This document shows positions 10,655-21,343 of a DNA stretch of 64,000 nt, in pieces (the stretch's first letter is position 1; each line of letters begins with the position of its first letter). The notes beneath the pieces were generated by a model that did not search any database, had not been told where the DNA came from, and saw only the letters and a program-made list of their open reading frames with translations. This DNA comes from Luzula sylvatica. Lineage: Eukaryota; Streptophyta; Magnoliopsida; Poales; Juncaceae. The DNA lies in contig OX326957.1 in the NCBI GenBank assembly GCA_946800325.1, positions 64,831,570 to 64,895,569 of the forward strand, given 5' to 3'. A program made the position numbers and the translations under genes.

Positions 10655-12265
10655 TCAAGTTGATTGTATTTGTGACTTCCTAGGTATAACTCTTGCCTTC
10701 AGCGGATTCTTCATAACTACAGTAAATTCTGTTTTTTCGCGCAGATCTACCTCCTCGCCATCAGGAATTTTCCACTCAAAATCCTTAACCAAATTCACAA
10801 CAAAATACTCCAAATGAAGTAATGCGAGACGTAGTCCTGGACAAATCCTTCTACCGACACCAAAAGGCATCATTTTAATCTCTCGAGTACCCGTTATATC
10901 GACATCTTCGCCTTCTCCCCCTTCTAGAAATCTTTCAGGCTTGAACTCCATTGGATTCGACCAGATTTTCTCGTCCCAACCCATTTCTGCCACTCCAAAA
11001 TTGAGAGCAGCACTCTTTGGTATCATGTATCCTTCGACTATGGAATCTTCGGTTACAGCATGGGATAGCACAAAGTGGCCTGGAGGGTGGCGTCTCAGAC
11101 CTTCTAAGATTACCGCCTTGAGGTAAGGGAATTTGTTTAGATCCTCTTCCTTTATTTCTTCATTCTTAGTTTCTCCAATAACTTTTTCGATTTCATCATG
11201 CAATTTCTTTTGTGTTTCTTGGTTTTTAACGAGCTCGGCCATGATCCATTGCAAAGTAGTGGATGTAGTGTCTGTACCGGCACTAAGAAACTCGGAGCAA
11301 AGGCCAATAATCTCATTGTCTGTGAGATTTCTCCCTCCTTCCTCGGGAATTTTAATATCAAGGAGAGAGTCCACGTAGGAATGCATGTATTGGCTTTCTC
11401 TCTTGGTTTCTTTCTTGTTCTTATGCTCTCTTCTTTCATTTATCAGGGGTACGTAAATATCATTCTGCTTCTGTCTCAACGCCATGGACTTCTTCAATCT
11501 ATCTCGATACAAGAATTTCCCAATGTATGGTGCCAAATTAAAGACATTGAGTTTGTTGGTATGTAGAAGGAAATCTCTTTGTGCAACACCAATGGCTTTT
11601 ATAGACTCCTCATCTAGCCTTTCTCCAAAGCACATGAAGACTAGAAGGGAAAACATGGCAAATTGGAAGCTCTTCATAACTTCCACAGCTAACTTGCCAT
11701 TGTTGGACTCATTAAGGAGCTTGTTGGATAGGATCGAGAGAACCCATGCACGAGCAGGAGCGAAGAGTTTAACACGAGAGACGTGGAGAGTCTCATTTAT
11801 GATATTTCGGCGAAGGAGACGCCATAACGACCCGTATGGGGAGTTGTTTATGACTTTGGAGAATAATGATTTGGCCATAGCTTGTGGACGACTGGCGAAG
11901 GTGGCTCCATTTTGGATTAACATTCTGTAACACAAGTCAAATTGTAGTTATTTTCTCAAATTCAATACAAAAACTAAAATAGTATATATATATATATATA
12001 TATATATGGAGGCTTCTATCATACACCCATTTTCTTATCATACACTCATTTTCAAGGATATTTGGAGTAATTATCCATTTATGAATATTTAAGGTAAGAT
12101 ATCAAATATATTTATCAATTAATGTTTAACTAAATTGAAATTTTTTGTTGTTTATTTAAACAAAAATCTCCATAAAAAATAAATTTTATGATACACCCTT
12201 TTACAAATATAATTAATTGCTAAAATACCCAAAATATCCTTGTAAAAGAGTGTATGATAGAACTC

Positions 12266-12316
<51 letters not shown>

Positions 12317-12592
12317 GTTGTAGAACACGTACTTGTGGGCAATTTTCCGATCAGAAATGAATACGACGACATAGTGTCCCACACGAAGAGTGACAATCGG
12401 GCCATATCGAGCATGTGTCTTGCGAACTATCTGCTCTATATTGCGTAATGAATTTTTCAGCCAAAGGAGGTTACCGAGAATCGGAATCGATGCAGGACCT
12501 GGTGGCAGCTTCTTCTTGCCGGCTTTGTTGAAGAGAAAAGCAAGGAGAGTGCAAATGCACGTAGAGACCAAGATTAGTTCAAAGGATTCCAT
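10655..12592 (-). CDS. Cytochrome P450, CYP89A-like, 509 aa, two exons
   Basis: A haem-thiolate monooxygenase anchored in the ER by its N-terminus. Exon 1 is 12592-12333 and exon 2 is 11924-10655 (260 + 1270 nt, 510 codons with stop). The junction CACAA|GTACGT...GTTACAG|AATG rebuilds an unbroken frame (AHK-MLIQNG). Seen: a hydrophobic anchor at residues 5-22, a KKLPPGP hinge near 28, I-helix AGTDTT at 302-307, ExxR (EGLR) at 361-364, PERF at 416-419, and haem loop FGVGRRICPG at 441-450 with Cys448. Similarity to CYP89A is strong by eye along its length (for example EGLRRHPPGHFVL, ITGTREIKMMPFG). CYP89A members act on varied substrates, including chlorophyll catabolites, so the substrate is not assigned. 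The intron position is unusual; see findings. Confidence 0.93.
11925..12332 (-). other. P450 intron holding a TA-flanked foldback element
   Basis: A 408-bp intron with GT (12332-12331) and AG (11926-11925) ends. About 265 bp of it is an inverted-repeat element (12008-12268) bordered on both sides by (TA)n tracts (about 11985-12007 and 12269-12310). Confidence 0.85.
12008..12268. mobile_element. Foldback MITE in the P450 intron
   Basis: Left terminus GGAGGCTTCTATCATACAC (12008-12026) matches the inverse of the right terminus (12250-12268) at 16 of 19 positions. Extra copies of the ATCATACAC motif occur inside. It sits between TA dinucleotide tracts, as do the other MITEs in this window. No coding capacity. 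Confidence 0.7.
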
Positions 12593-12637
12593 GGTTTTGT
12601 TTGAGATTGAATGGATTAGTCTTTTATGGGCACTGGG

Positions 12638-12646
12638 CTTTTTATA
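12638..12646 (-). promoter_or_regulatory. TATA box of the P450 gene
   Basis: TATAAAAAG on the minus strand, 46 bp upstream of the P450 start codon. This spacing would leave a 5' leader of only about 15-20 nt, which is short but possible. Confidence 0.55.
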
Positions 12647-13066
12647 GTAAGTTTTCCATGAGAAACTTCTTTGAAATTCCTTTGTAGAAAGGATTCAGAG
12701 TTTCACAAGTCAAAAACATATTAACTCAGGAAAATCCATCTATATGTATAGTCAATTGACTTGCCAATTAATAAACGCGGATATATAAACATAACACGCG
12801 AAATTGAAGAATTTTTTCTTTTTCAGGAAAAACAAAAAAAATATTTGACTAATCTTTTAGGAGCTGGCCATTTACCCGATCCCCGGATTTCACCATCACA
12901 TCCTTCGTATAATTGACTGACATGATGAATATAATGGTGAATTTTTTAATAAATTTTTTAATTTTGGAATCTAAGAAAGAAAATATTTGGCTGGTTAATT
13001 AAAGACAGTATGATATGGATTAAATAAATTTAACACCTCATATATTGCCTTAAGGGGCCGTTTGAA

Positions 13067-14923
13067 ATTTTAGGACTGCAAACGAGTCGAGCTCGAGCGA
13101 GCTGTGCCAAGCTCAAGCTCGGCTCGGAACTTATTCGAGCTGGCTCGGCTCGTTTAGAATTATGGTTCGAGCTAAAAATTCAAGCTCCAGCTCCGCTCGT
13201 TCTAATTCGAGCTAGCTCGGCTCGGCTCAACAGTAGCTCAATTACTAAAACAAGTTGAGTTAAAAAAAAAAATCATAGCAATTGAGAATAAACAAAAACA
13301 TTCCCGGTACCAAAATAAAATACAAAATAATTTAAAACATAAAAATAATTGACCAAACATACAACTCCAAACACTAACTAATAAAACAAAACATGACAAT
13401 TGACAAATAACGTAATATCCTAGTTATAACGTACCAAAATTACAACACGCATAAAATAATAAACCAGCACGCATAAGATAATCCATTAACGCTGAACTTC
13501 AATATCAACATTGAGATCTTCTTCTACTTGTCAAGATTTCTAGAATAAAAACAATTGTAAACATTTTCATTTAGAGTCAAAATTTTGAAAGCAAACCAAA
13601 TAAAATGTGAAGATTAGCGTTACCAATAAAGTGTGTAGCTCGGCTGCTGTATTGGCCCGCACCCAATCTCCTCCACAAACTAAAGCTTCAACCATATTCT
13701 TGCTCAAAGAACTTCGGTAATCATCTAGTACACGTCCACCAACACTAAATGCAGATTGTGTCTACAAATTCATCACATACAATTGTTCTATGGTGTTATT
13801 TGTGATTGATTTACAGTATATTTCATATTTTTTGATATATTTGCCTTAATTTATACTTGATAGGTTATATATGTAAGAAAGACCAAATCTTGTTATCGTC
13901 GTCGAGCTCGAGCTTCGATTGATCTTCTTTACAATTAAGCCCTGAAATTTAACAAACAAAATTGTATAAAACATAGATATTTAGTCATAATTGCATATAT
14001 ATTCTTGCAGATTGTTTTGCACAAATGTATATTTATAGGGTTATATATGTAAAAAATACCAAAAAAGAATTATATAAATAAGAAAAATAATTCAAAGAGT
14101 GGTTGAAACCTGTTATTGTCGCCGAGCACAAATTTGAATATTGGATTGATTGATTGATCTTCTTTATAATTTTGGCCTGAAATTTTAACGAACAAAATCA
14201 TAAAAACAAGTACAAAATACAATAAAAGTAATATGAATTTTTTATTTTGTTTTCAGAAAAATATAACTAGTAGAAATGAAACATAATAGAGAAAGACACC
14301 TATTTTGGTTGCCGATTTCATGTATTCATCTTCTTTCTAGGGTTTCAAGAGAAACAATGAAAAAAAACACAAATTTGTGAGAATATGGCTGATTGAGGCT
14401 GAGGCAAAATTGTTAAATTTCTTACTGTTTTTAGTTGCTTTTTGCGGTTTTAGCTTGATTGCCAACAAAAGAAAGGAATTAGAGTTGCCTCAATTCAAAT
14501 TTCCAGCCTTTATTTGCGATTTCTTGCCTTTATTTGCAATCTCTTTCCTTAGTTTCTTTCTTCATTCCATTAGAGCTGAGTCAGGACTCTACGACAAAAG
14601 AACAAATGTCAAAGAGAGTAATAATTGGGTTGCAGGAAATAAGAAACAAGAAGGCATGTAATTGGACTGTGTAGTTGGGCTTTAAATAGTGAGGAGTTAA
14701 TATCAATTAATTATTATAAAAATATTTAATTTTAAATCGAGCTTAATTTTTTTCGAGCCTAATTCGAGCGAGCTGGGTCTGGCTCAAGCTCGGCTCAATA
14801 AGGATTCGAGCTAGTTCGTCTCGGCTCACTTAATTTCGAGCTAATATCGAGCGAGCTATTATCGAGTTATTACCGAGTCGAGTTCGAGCGAGCCACGAGC
14901 CACGAGCTAAAGTTGCAGCCCTA
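13067..14923 (-). mobile_element. hAT transposon derivative
   Basis: Ends TAGGACTGCAAACGAG (13071) and ...GCAGCCCTA (ending 14923) are inverted. Each is followed inside by ~130 bp of GAGCTCG/GCTCGGCTCG motifs, the subterminal repeats of plant hAT elements. The 8-bp duplication is CGTTTGAA (13059-13066) against CGTTTGAT (14924-14931). Four extra bases (ATTT) lie between the left duplication and the usual TAGG start. The interior keeps one transposase exon. Confidence 0.78.
13620..13762 (-). pseudogene. hAT transposase C-terminal dimerisation domain, fragment
   Basis: The minus-strand reading gives TQSAFSVGGRVLDDYRSSLS, then KNMVEALVCGGDWVRA. This matches the hAT C-terminal (hATC) dimerisation motif of BED-finger/RICESLEEPER-type transposases (usually SAFSTGGRVLDDYRSSL...VEALICAQDWLR). 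It is bordered by plausible AG and GT splice sites (about 13762 and 13618). The rest of the transposase is missing, so the element cannot move itself. Confidence 0.85.
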
Positions 14924-14952
14924 CGTTTGATCCGTGATTTGGAAAATATCTT

Positions 14953-15153
14953 TATTGAAAATTAATATTTTTTTAATATATTAATTAATAATATTATGTG
15001 TAATTTAGGGGCAGGATAATATTCAATGTATTTGTGTGTGAATGAGAAATGTCTCTTGAATAAATTAGGTGTTTATTGGAGACAAATAAAGGTGTCTATT
15101 AAATATAGAAGAAATATCTGAAATAGTTGGGTGTATTTTGGGATAGATAAGAT

Positions 15154-15227
<74 letters not shown>

Positions 15228-15440
15228 AACTGTACTGTCCGATTTAGAGAGAAAAATTAATAAAGAAATTCAGAGGGCTTAGACCTGACTCTCTCTCCAT
15301 TCTCTCTAGTGTGTTATCTATGAAGGCTTTTGTCTCTTTTCATCAATAAATTTACTATATTTGATATATGTCCACAACAATAATCTCACAAATACCCTCA
15401 AATCAATAAATCAATAAACCCAAACTCCAAAATTCCAACA
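14953..15440 (+). repeat. 5' LTR of the non-coding element
   Basis: Starts TATTGAAAATTAATA and ends TTCCAACA. It contains a (TA)n tract at about 15163-15226 and a leader-like block with CTCTCTCCATTCTCTCT. It pairs with 18458-18930. Confidence 0.85.
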
Positions 15441-15690
15441 AATTGGTACCAGAGCGACGGTTATCGAAAGCGACGGTTATCGAGTTTCGTAGAAGTCGGA
15501 GAAGGAAATCACCAAGACAAACAAGGAAGTTACGTATTTGGGCTTCCACAAATTTCACAACTCATTTCCGATTTATCGAGTAGAAATTTGGAGTAGGAGA
15601 AAGTCATGACAATCCAAAACGGTGTGTTCGGATTCCCGTAAATTTCGCAACTGAATTTCGATGAAAAAAAATATAATTTTTGGAGTATTA

Positions 15691-16032
15691 TGTTAGGTAT
15701 TAGATATACCTAACCTTGAATAATTTGCACAAAAATCACTAAATTGCACAAATTAAGAAGAAATGAAAGATAACTTAGGGATTTCAATTAAATCACTCTC
15801 GTGCTAACAAGTTTTTAATAATCATCCTGATATTCACTATCTGATGGATGCTATTTAATAGCACCAAATCGCACACACCATAACTCCCACTACTCTCATA
15901 TCTTTCACTACTCTCACTATTCACTAATACTTAATTACACTAGGTTCTTGATTCATTCATGAACCAAAAATACATATTTAAAAAATAATCCTTACATTAC
16001 ACAAAATAATAATATAACCATATATCATGACA
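15691..16032 (-). repeat. 3' LTR (left) of the TR-GAG-like element
   Basis: 342 bp, plus-strand TGTTAGGTATTAG...ATATCATGACA; matches 17755-18094 with few differences. Confidence 0.88.
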
Positions 16033-16043
16033 ATAGCCTCCCC

Positions 16044-16727
16044 TTAAGGTTTAAACATCGGAAAACCCGTCATTGAGTCGTTAAAATCCGTCCACGTGGA
16101 TTTTACGTCGTCCACCATCAATATCTCACGGTCCTCGTTGAAGCAATTCACTTCTCGTCGATTGTAGTCGAATTTGATTGGGCCGTGTAAACGCATCCAA
16201 TCAACACCTAGAACAAGTTTGACCGACCCCAAGTCAATTAATCGGACATCAATTTTGAACGAATTTCCTTTATCTCCCATTGAAATCCGGAATTGATGGA
16301 ATCACAAAGAATTTTTCGATCATTTTACTACATTGATTGAGATAGGAGGAACGATTCTTGGAGTCAATCCCAACAATTTGGCGAGTCGATCATCTATGAA
16401 AGAATGCGATGAACCGCTATCGATTAAAATTGTGAATATATTGTTCCCTTTTCGACCCACGAATTTGAGGGTTTGAAGATTCAATTGACCCTCAATTGGC
16501 GATGTCACTATTTTCATAAGTTCGAAATTGTGGGGTTCTTGATAGTATTGCTTGCCATCATCTTTTTGATCCATGACCGCTTCACCTTGTCGCGGTTCAA
16601 CACCCTCGATTGCCAATACCGCATTTGTAATTAGGTTTGGAAGCCGCCCTTTGCACTTGTGTCCCGCCACCCATTTTTCATCACAATGATAGCACGCGCA
16701 CGTTTTTCGTCTTTGAGTGTCTCCCAT
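16044..16727 (-). pseudogene. gag zinc knuckle and aspartic protease of the TR-GAG-like element
   Basis: From 16727 the reading gives the knuckle CYHCDEKWVAGHKC, then ILIDSGSSHSFIDDRLAKLL with the catalytic DSGSS of a gypsy-type protease (about 16420-16400). After a shift near 16285 it gives LGVDWMRLHGPIKFDYNRRE, the usual end of that protease domain. The frame then ends at the purine tract. RT never follows, so the 3' part was deleted or never present. Confidence 0.82.
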
Positions 16728-17660
16728 GAATGTCCTGAATTTTTGGCGTAGGTTGGAGCGCGGTTCGTGTGTTGACTATCAAAATTCGATTTTTCGCTCA
16801 CCAAGACTCGATCTTGCCCATTGTCACTCATGCCTTGCTCTCGGTGAATGGCATTTTCGTAAGCTTCGATCAAATTCCGTGGTCGAGTGAGGACTATAGC
16901 GGTTCGCATCTCCTTATCGAGTCCCGCGAGAAAAGCACAATGAAAGAATTCATCATCCAATCTAGGATAACGTCTCAATAACAATCCGCACAATAAATCA
17001 AAATCTCGACGGTAGTCACTTACCGAACCCACTTGGAGTAAGGTTTTGAATTCCCCGGATAGTCCGAGCAAGAGTTCACTCTCGAAACGCCGAAGAAGAT
17101 CATGAGCAAATTGAGTCCAAGTAAGACGTTGTTAGGTGAGTTGGTATGAATAGTACCACGTCGCCGCTTCCCCCGTAAGGTAAAATGCCGCGTAATCCAC
17201 TCGTTGCCACTCGGCTACTCCACAAACATTGAATAACCCTCCACATTGCTTCAACCATACGCGCGGTTCTTTTCCCGAAATGTACGTAAGTTCAACTCGT
17301 TGTTTTAACATGAAATTGTTCTTGGTACGCCCTATTTGAACTCGAAATTTATCGCGGTGTTGAAAATCGTCGTCAACATCACGACCGCGGTCGCCACGAG
17401 CTCCACTTGTCTCACCTTCGGTTCTTGATGCTCTTGATGTTTAAAATTTTCTTACCCGAATCGCGTGATTTGGGAAGCTCCGAATGCTCTTGATGCTTGC
17501 TTGCATTTAACGTCTTCAAGATTTGGGCAAGAGTCGTCTCCGTGAGTGCGTTTGTCTCTTCGTTTCGTGCTTGCGCCGCTTCATTTCGTGCTTGTGCCGC
17601 TTCGTATACGGCGCGAAACTCCGCAATCTCCTTCTTAGTCATTTGTAGTTCGCCATCCAC
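16631..17660 (-). pseudogene. Ty3/gypsy-type gag, broken
   Basis: The start (17660) gives MDGELQMTKKEIAEF and an Ala/Glu-rich coiled-coil-like helix (AQARNEAAQARNEE). After a break near 17412 the capsid part resumes: GEFKTLLQVGSVSDYRRDFD (about 17055-16995), RRYPRLDDEFFHCAFLAGL, KEMRTAIVLTRPRNLIEAYE. This is the retrotransposon gag domain of gypsy elements. Several frame breaks exist. Confidence 0.78.
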
Positions 17661-17754
17661 TCAACGAAGATCCTCCATTTCAAAAGATGATTTCTTGGTT
17701 GCCATTGATGAAACTCACGGACCGGAAAAGGATCGAAACAAATCTGATACCAAT

Positions 17755-18094
17755 TGTTAGGTATTAGATATACCTAACCTTGAATAATTTGCACAAAAAT
17801 CACTAGATTGCACAAATTAAGAAGAAATGGAAGATAACTTAGGGATTTCAATTAAATCACTCTCGTACAGTGCTAACAAGTTTTTAATAATCATCCTGAT
17901 ATTCACTATCTGACAGATGCTATTTAATAGCACCAAATCGCACACACCATAACTCCCACTACTCTCGTATCTTCCACTACTCTCACTAATACTTCGTTAC
18001 ACTAGGTTTATGATTCATTCATGAACCAAAAATACATATTTACAAAATAACCCTTAGATTACACAAAATAATAATATAACCATATATCATGACA
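17755..18094 (-). repeat. 5' LTR (right) of the TR-GAG-like element
   Basis: 340 bp; adjoins the primer-binding site at 17743-17752. High identity with the left LTR points to a comparatively recent insertion. Confidence 0.88.
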
Positions 18095-18457
18095 TATTAT
18101 GGTGAGAATTATTTTTATCTCGCATGGTCTATGAAAAATAGTACAAGAGGAAGAAATTGTCGATGTTATGGACATGATATTGAAGAAAAGGAGACGTCGA
18201 AAAAAAATATTTCGAAAAGAAAAAAAATACGATTTGAAAAACGAGATTCGATAAAAAAATGATTTGAAAAAAAAACTATTCGAAAAAGAAAAAAAATTCG
18301 AAAAAAGAGATGATTCAAAAAAAGACGATTAGCAAAAAGACGAGTTTAAAGAAAAAAGAAAATAGACGACGAGCGTGACGAAAAAATCACGGCGGGGTAT
18401 CGACAACAAAAAAATAAAATAATAATAATAATAACGAAAAAAAACATTAAGGGGGAG

Positions 18458-18650
18458 TATTGAAAATTAATATATTTTTTAATATATTAATTAATAATAT
18501 TATGTGTAATTTAAGAGAAGGATAATATTCAATGTATTTGTGTAAAATTTCTCTTGAACAAATGAGGTATCTATTGGAGACAGATAAACGTGTTTATTAA
18601 ATATAGAAGAAATATCTAGAATAGTTGGGTGTCTTTTGGGGATAGATAAG

Positions 18651-18714
<64 letters not shown>

Positions 18715-18930
18715 AACTTGTATTGTCCGAATTAGAGAGAAAAATAAATAAAAAAAGATTCAGAGGACTTGGCCCTGACTCTCTCTCCATTCTCTCTCGT
18801 GTGTGTTAGAGCGAGGCTTTTATCTCTTTTCATTAATATATTTACTATATTTGATATATGTGCACAACAATAATCTCACAAATACCCTCCAATCAATAAA
18901 TCAATAAACCCAAACCCCAAAATCCCAACA
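18458..18930 (+). repeat. 3' LTR of the non-coding element
   Basis: Same order and ends as the 5' LTR, with scattered substitutions and small indels. Its (TA)n tract (about 18657-18712) is at the same internal place but of different length, so the tract was present before insertion and has drifted. Confidence 0.85.
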
Positions 18931-19240
18931 GTCTTGGCATAAAGTATGTCAAGAAATTTCATGTCAAAACATATCATTTCATGGCATAAGGTAAAATTGA
19001 GTTTATTTATGGACGGCTTGACCTTTTAATTTTTGGAAAGGAAAAAAAAACGTATTCCCTCATCATGGGAATAGAGAAAAGCAATTAATTTTGGTGGTAA
19101 TCATATTCCCATCAACTATGACCAAGGTAATGGAGTATTCTCTTACTTTATCACCGAGTGTGCAAACCAAACATGAGAATGGAATAAATTATGATAGATG
19201 CCAAGACATACTAATTTTAAAGCTAGAACCAAACGCCCCC

Positions 19241-19430
19241 TAATAGTCAAAAAGGAAAGTGCTAGTAATCCTAGAGACTATAGCCGATAAGTTTATTAAG
19301 TAGTTTGCAAAGAATTTTCTCAAAAACTCTGGATAATCGTCTTACATGGAAAAATTAACAAACTAATAGATAAGAATCAATTAGAATTTGATAACTTCAG
19401 TAATTAAGACGAAGAGAGAAAAGGCGAAAA
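19241..19430. other. Short intergenic sequence, nothing recognised
   Basis: AT-rich, no reading frame or repeat of note. Confidence 0.4.
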
Positions 19431-19454
19431 GAGCAAAAGCGATTCCAAACCGAA

Positions 19455-19481
19455 TCTGGGGTGGAGGCACCGCCTCCACCC
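19455..19481. repeat. GC-rich perfect hairpin
   Basis: GGGGTGGAGGC and GCCTCCACCCC flank a 3-base loop. The neighbourhood (GGCGA..., GGTGGAGGC, CCGCCTCCACC) resembles the 5' monomers of the retroposon at 52296, so this may be a decayed relative. Confidence 0.5.
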
Positions 19482-19559
19482 CAACCACCTCCTCGCCTCT
19501 CCTCTCCTCTCCTCTTCCTACTCTCCTCCCTCTCTAACCTCTTCTACCACCTCTATGGT

Positions 19560-20640
19560 ACTGTTCTCGAGGAATAAAATAAATCTTCACAAGCAGAGCA
19601 AATGAAACTGATTACTCTCGTACCTCAAGTCCTCGTTACTATCGTAGTAGAGGAAACAAATCTGAACACACATACGATGATTACTATCGTAGCTAGTGTT
19701 GTTGATTTACCCGATTTCTCTGATTGGAGTGCTATTGATTTATCAGTTTTTTCTCATTGGAGTGTTATCAATTTCTTCGATTGGAGATTTACCAGATTTT
19801 TGTGATTGGAGTGTTGCCGATTTGAACAAGGCAGCAGCTCATTACTAGCGTAGCTAGTGTAATCGATTACCAGATTTACCATAGTTCTCTGATTACTATT
19901 GTTGATAGCATGAGAACTTAGGGTTTACATATGAGTCCACTGACCTCGATTTACCAATCTATCTTTGTTATCCAATTCGTTTATCGAGCTCCGTTTTTAC
20001 CTCTATTCTCCTATTTTCTGCTAGAGTTTTATCTCTCTTCTTGTCTCTCTTACGTGTTGCTGGGGCTTAGGGTTACTGAGGTTACCGATTTTGGGGTTGT
20101 TTATTGCGGTTACTGAGGTTACAGAGGTTATTGAGGCCGATTAAGGTTCCCAAGCTCTGCTAAGGCGATTTTGGGGTTGTTAATGTCTCAATTAAGGCCG
20201 AATTTGAGGTTGCTGATGTTAAGGTTACCATTGTCTCCATTAAGGCAGATGATTGATAGTTTAGTAAGAGGTTCTATTGATTACGAGGATGCTTATGAGG
20301 TTGTTTATTGAACTCTTTGTGAGGGTGTCTATTGAGGCTGTTTTTGCCCTCTATCAATTATGAGGTTATTTTGCGAGGTTCTATCGATTGCGAGGTTCCA
20401 TCGATTACTGATTTTTAGTGCCTATTATGAGGCTGTTTAATTGAGCAGTTTTGCGAGGTTCTATCGATGACGAGTAGCTCTGAGTTAGCGACGAATCGAT
20501 CAATTACAAGTGGCACTTAGTTGAGAGACGAATTTATCGATCACGAGCAGCTCTGAGTTGGCTCTGATTGTCAGGTGGATTACTGATGTAATTACCGGTA
20601 CAACAAACTAAGAATTGATAAAAACTTGTACTTGTGTGTT
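19560..20640. other. Degenerate GAGGTT/GATTACT repeats, no convincing gene
   Basis: Many loose repeats of TTACTGAGGTTACNGA, TGAGGTTGTTTATTG and TTCTATCGATTNCGAGG occur across about 1 kb. They look like slipped, degenerate tandem repeats. Short open frames (19602-19805, 19931-20116) run through them and are not supported as genes. Confidence 0.45.
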
Positions 20641-20669
20641 GTCATTGCTTGCGGTCCATTTTAGTTTCT

Positions 20670-20996
20670 TTACAACCCGTTTTTACCGAATCCACATCTT
20701 TGGATTTGACTTCTTCCACGACTTCTAAGTCCTACCATCATTTCCCCTCCGACTTCTAACCCCGACCTCCCTCCCCAATCCCCAACCCCACCCGAACATC
20801 GAAACTCCACGAACTTCTCTTCCGGTATAGAGATCCTTCCAATTTGGTACAACAGTGGCCGGATCAGGTCGTTTAAAGAGATCGAAACAGACGGATCTTG
20901 GTTGCAAGGAATATCGAATTGGTTGTGCTGGAACGAGTGGAAAATGGATTTTCGGACGGTACCTTCAGAAGCTCCGTGAATGAATGTACGATACAC
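20670..20996 (-). CDS. Unrecognised reading frame, 108 codons
   Basis: An open frame (MYRTFIHGASEGTV..., ending in a Gly/Arg-rich part) with somewhat richer base composition than its surroundings. I recognise no domain, signal peptide or splice extension. It may be chance or a decayed exon; it is listed only because it is the best frame in a 4-kb stretch. Confidence 0.15.
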   Translation of the reverse strand: MYRTFIHGASEGTVRKSIFHSFQHNQFDIPCNQDPSVSISLNDLIRPLLYQIGRISIPEEKFVEFRCSGGVGDWGGRSGLEVGGEMMVGLRSRGRSQIQRCGFGKNGL

Positions 20997-21343
20997 AAGG
21001 ATAATGCGACGGTATTCAACGAGGTTTCATAAACAAAGAATGGATAGATTGCGGCATGTACTACAATAGGTCACTACATTTTAGAGAAAGCATGGCCCAC
21101 TTATAATTGTGTCGATGAAGTAAAGCTGTTTTCGGGTTTTGACTTTCTAAGATCATTAGGGTTTCATGTTTGAAATGTTTGTGTATGTTCGTGTATGTTT
21201 GGAAAACTTATCAATACAATACTTGAGCCGTAAAAGCACGTTTCGTGCTTTAGGTTCTCTTTAAAAAAAAAAGAATCAATTAAAATTTATACAAGGTACC
21301 AGTATTTTTGAAAATTATATATATACAAGAGAAGTACTATGTA

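Larger units (their letters stand above)
15691..18094 (-). mobile_element. gag-protease-only LTR element (TR-GAG-like), nested
   Basis: Left LTR 15691-16032 and right LTR 17755-18094 (342 and 340 bp, TG...CA ends) are nearly identical. They are flanked by a perfect 5-bp duplication TATTA (15686-15690 and 18095-18099). On the minus strand a primer-binding site TGGTATCAGA (17743-17752) follows the 5' LTR, and a purine tract CCTTAAGGGGAGG precedes the 3' LTR (about 16050-16035). The 1.7-kb interior encodes only gag and protease-like sequence of Ty3/gypsy type, with no RT, RNase H or integrase. Confidence 0.87.
14953..18930 (+). mobile_element. Non-coding LTR retrotransposon (TRIM/LARD-like), host of a nested element
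   Basis: Two LTRs (14953-15440 and 18458-18930) enclose a primer-binding site (TGGTACCAGAGCG, 15444-15456, complementary in type to initiator tRNA-Met) and a polypurine tract (AAGGGGGAG, 18449-18457). Target duplication is ATCTT (14948-14952) against GTCTT (18931-18935), 4 of 5 matching. Once the nested element (15691-18094) is removed, only about 610 bp of interior remains. That interior is GAAAAA/CGA-rich with no gag or pol, so the element depended on others for mobility. Confidence 0.82.
13054..19240. mobile_element. Tourist-like (PIF/Harbinger) MITE split by nested insertions
   Basis: The left end GGGGCCGTTTGA (13054) pairs with the right end CCAAACGCCCCC (ending 19240). TAA flanks both sides (13051-13053 and 19241-19243), the usual 3-bp target of Tourist elements. 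The original MITE of about 340 bp is recovered by joining 13054-13066, 14932-14952 and 18936-19240. Everything between is later insertion: a hAT element and an LTR element. Confidence 0.7.

Noticed and set aside
11133..11930. Plus-strand frames of 81-148 codons
   Set aside because: Antisense shadows of P450 exon 2, which has full motifs and splice logic on the minus strand.
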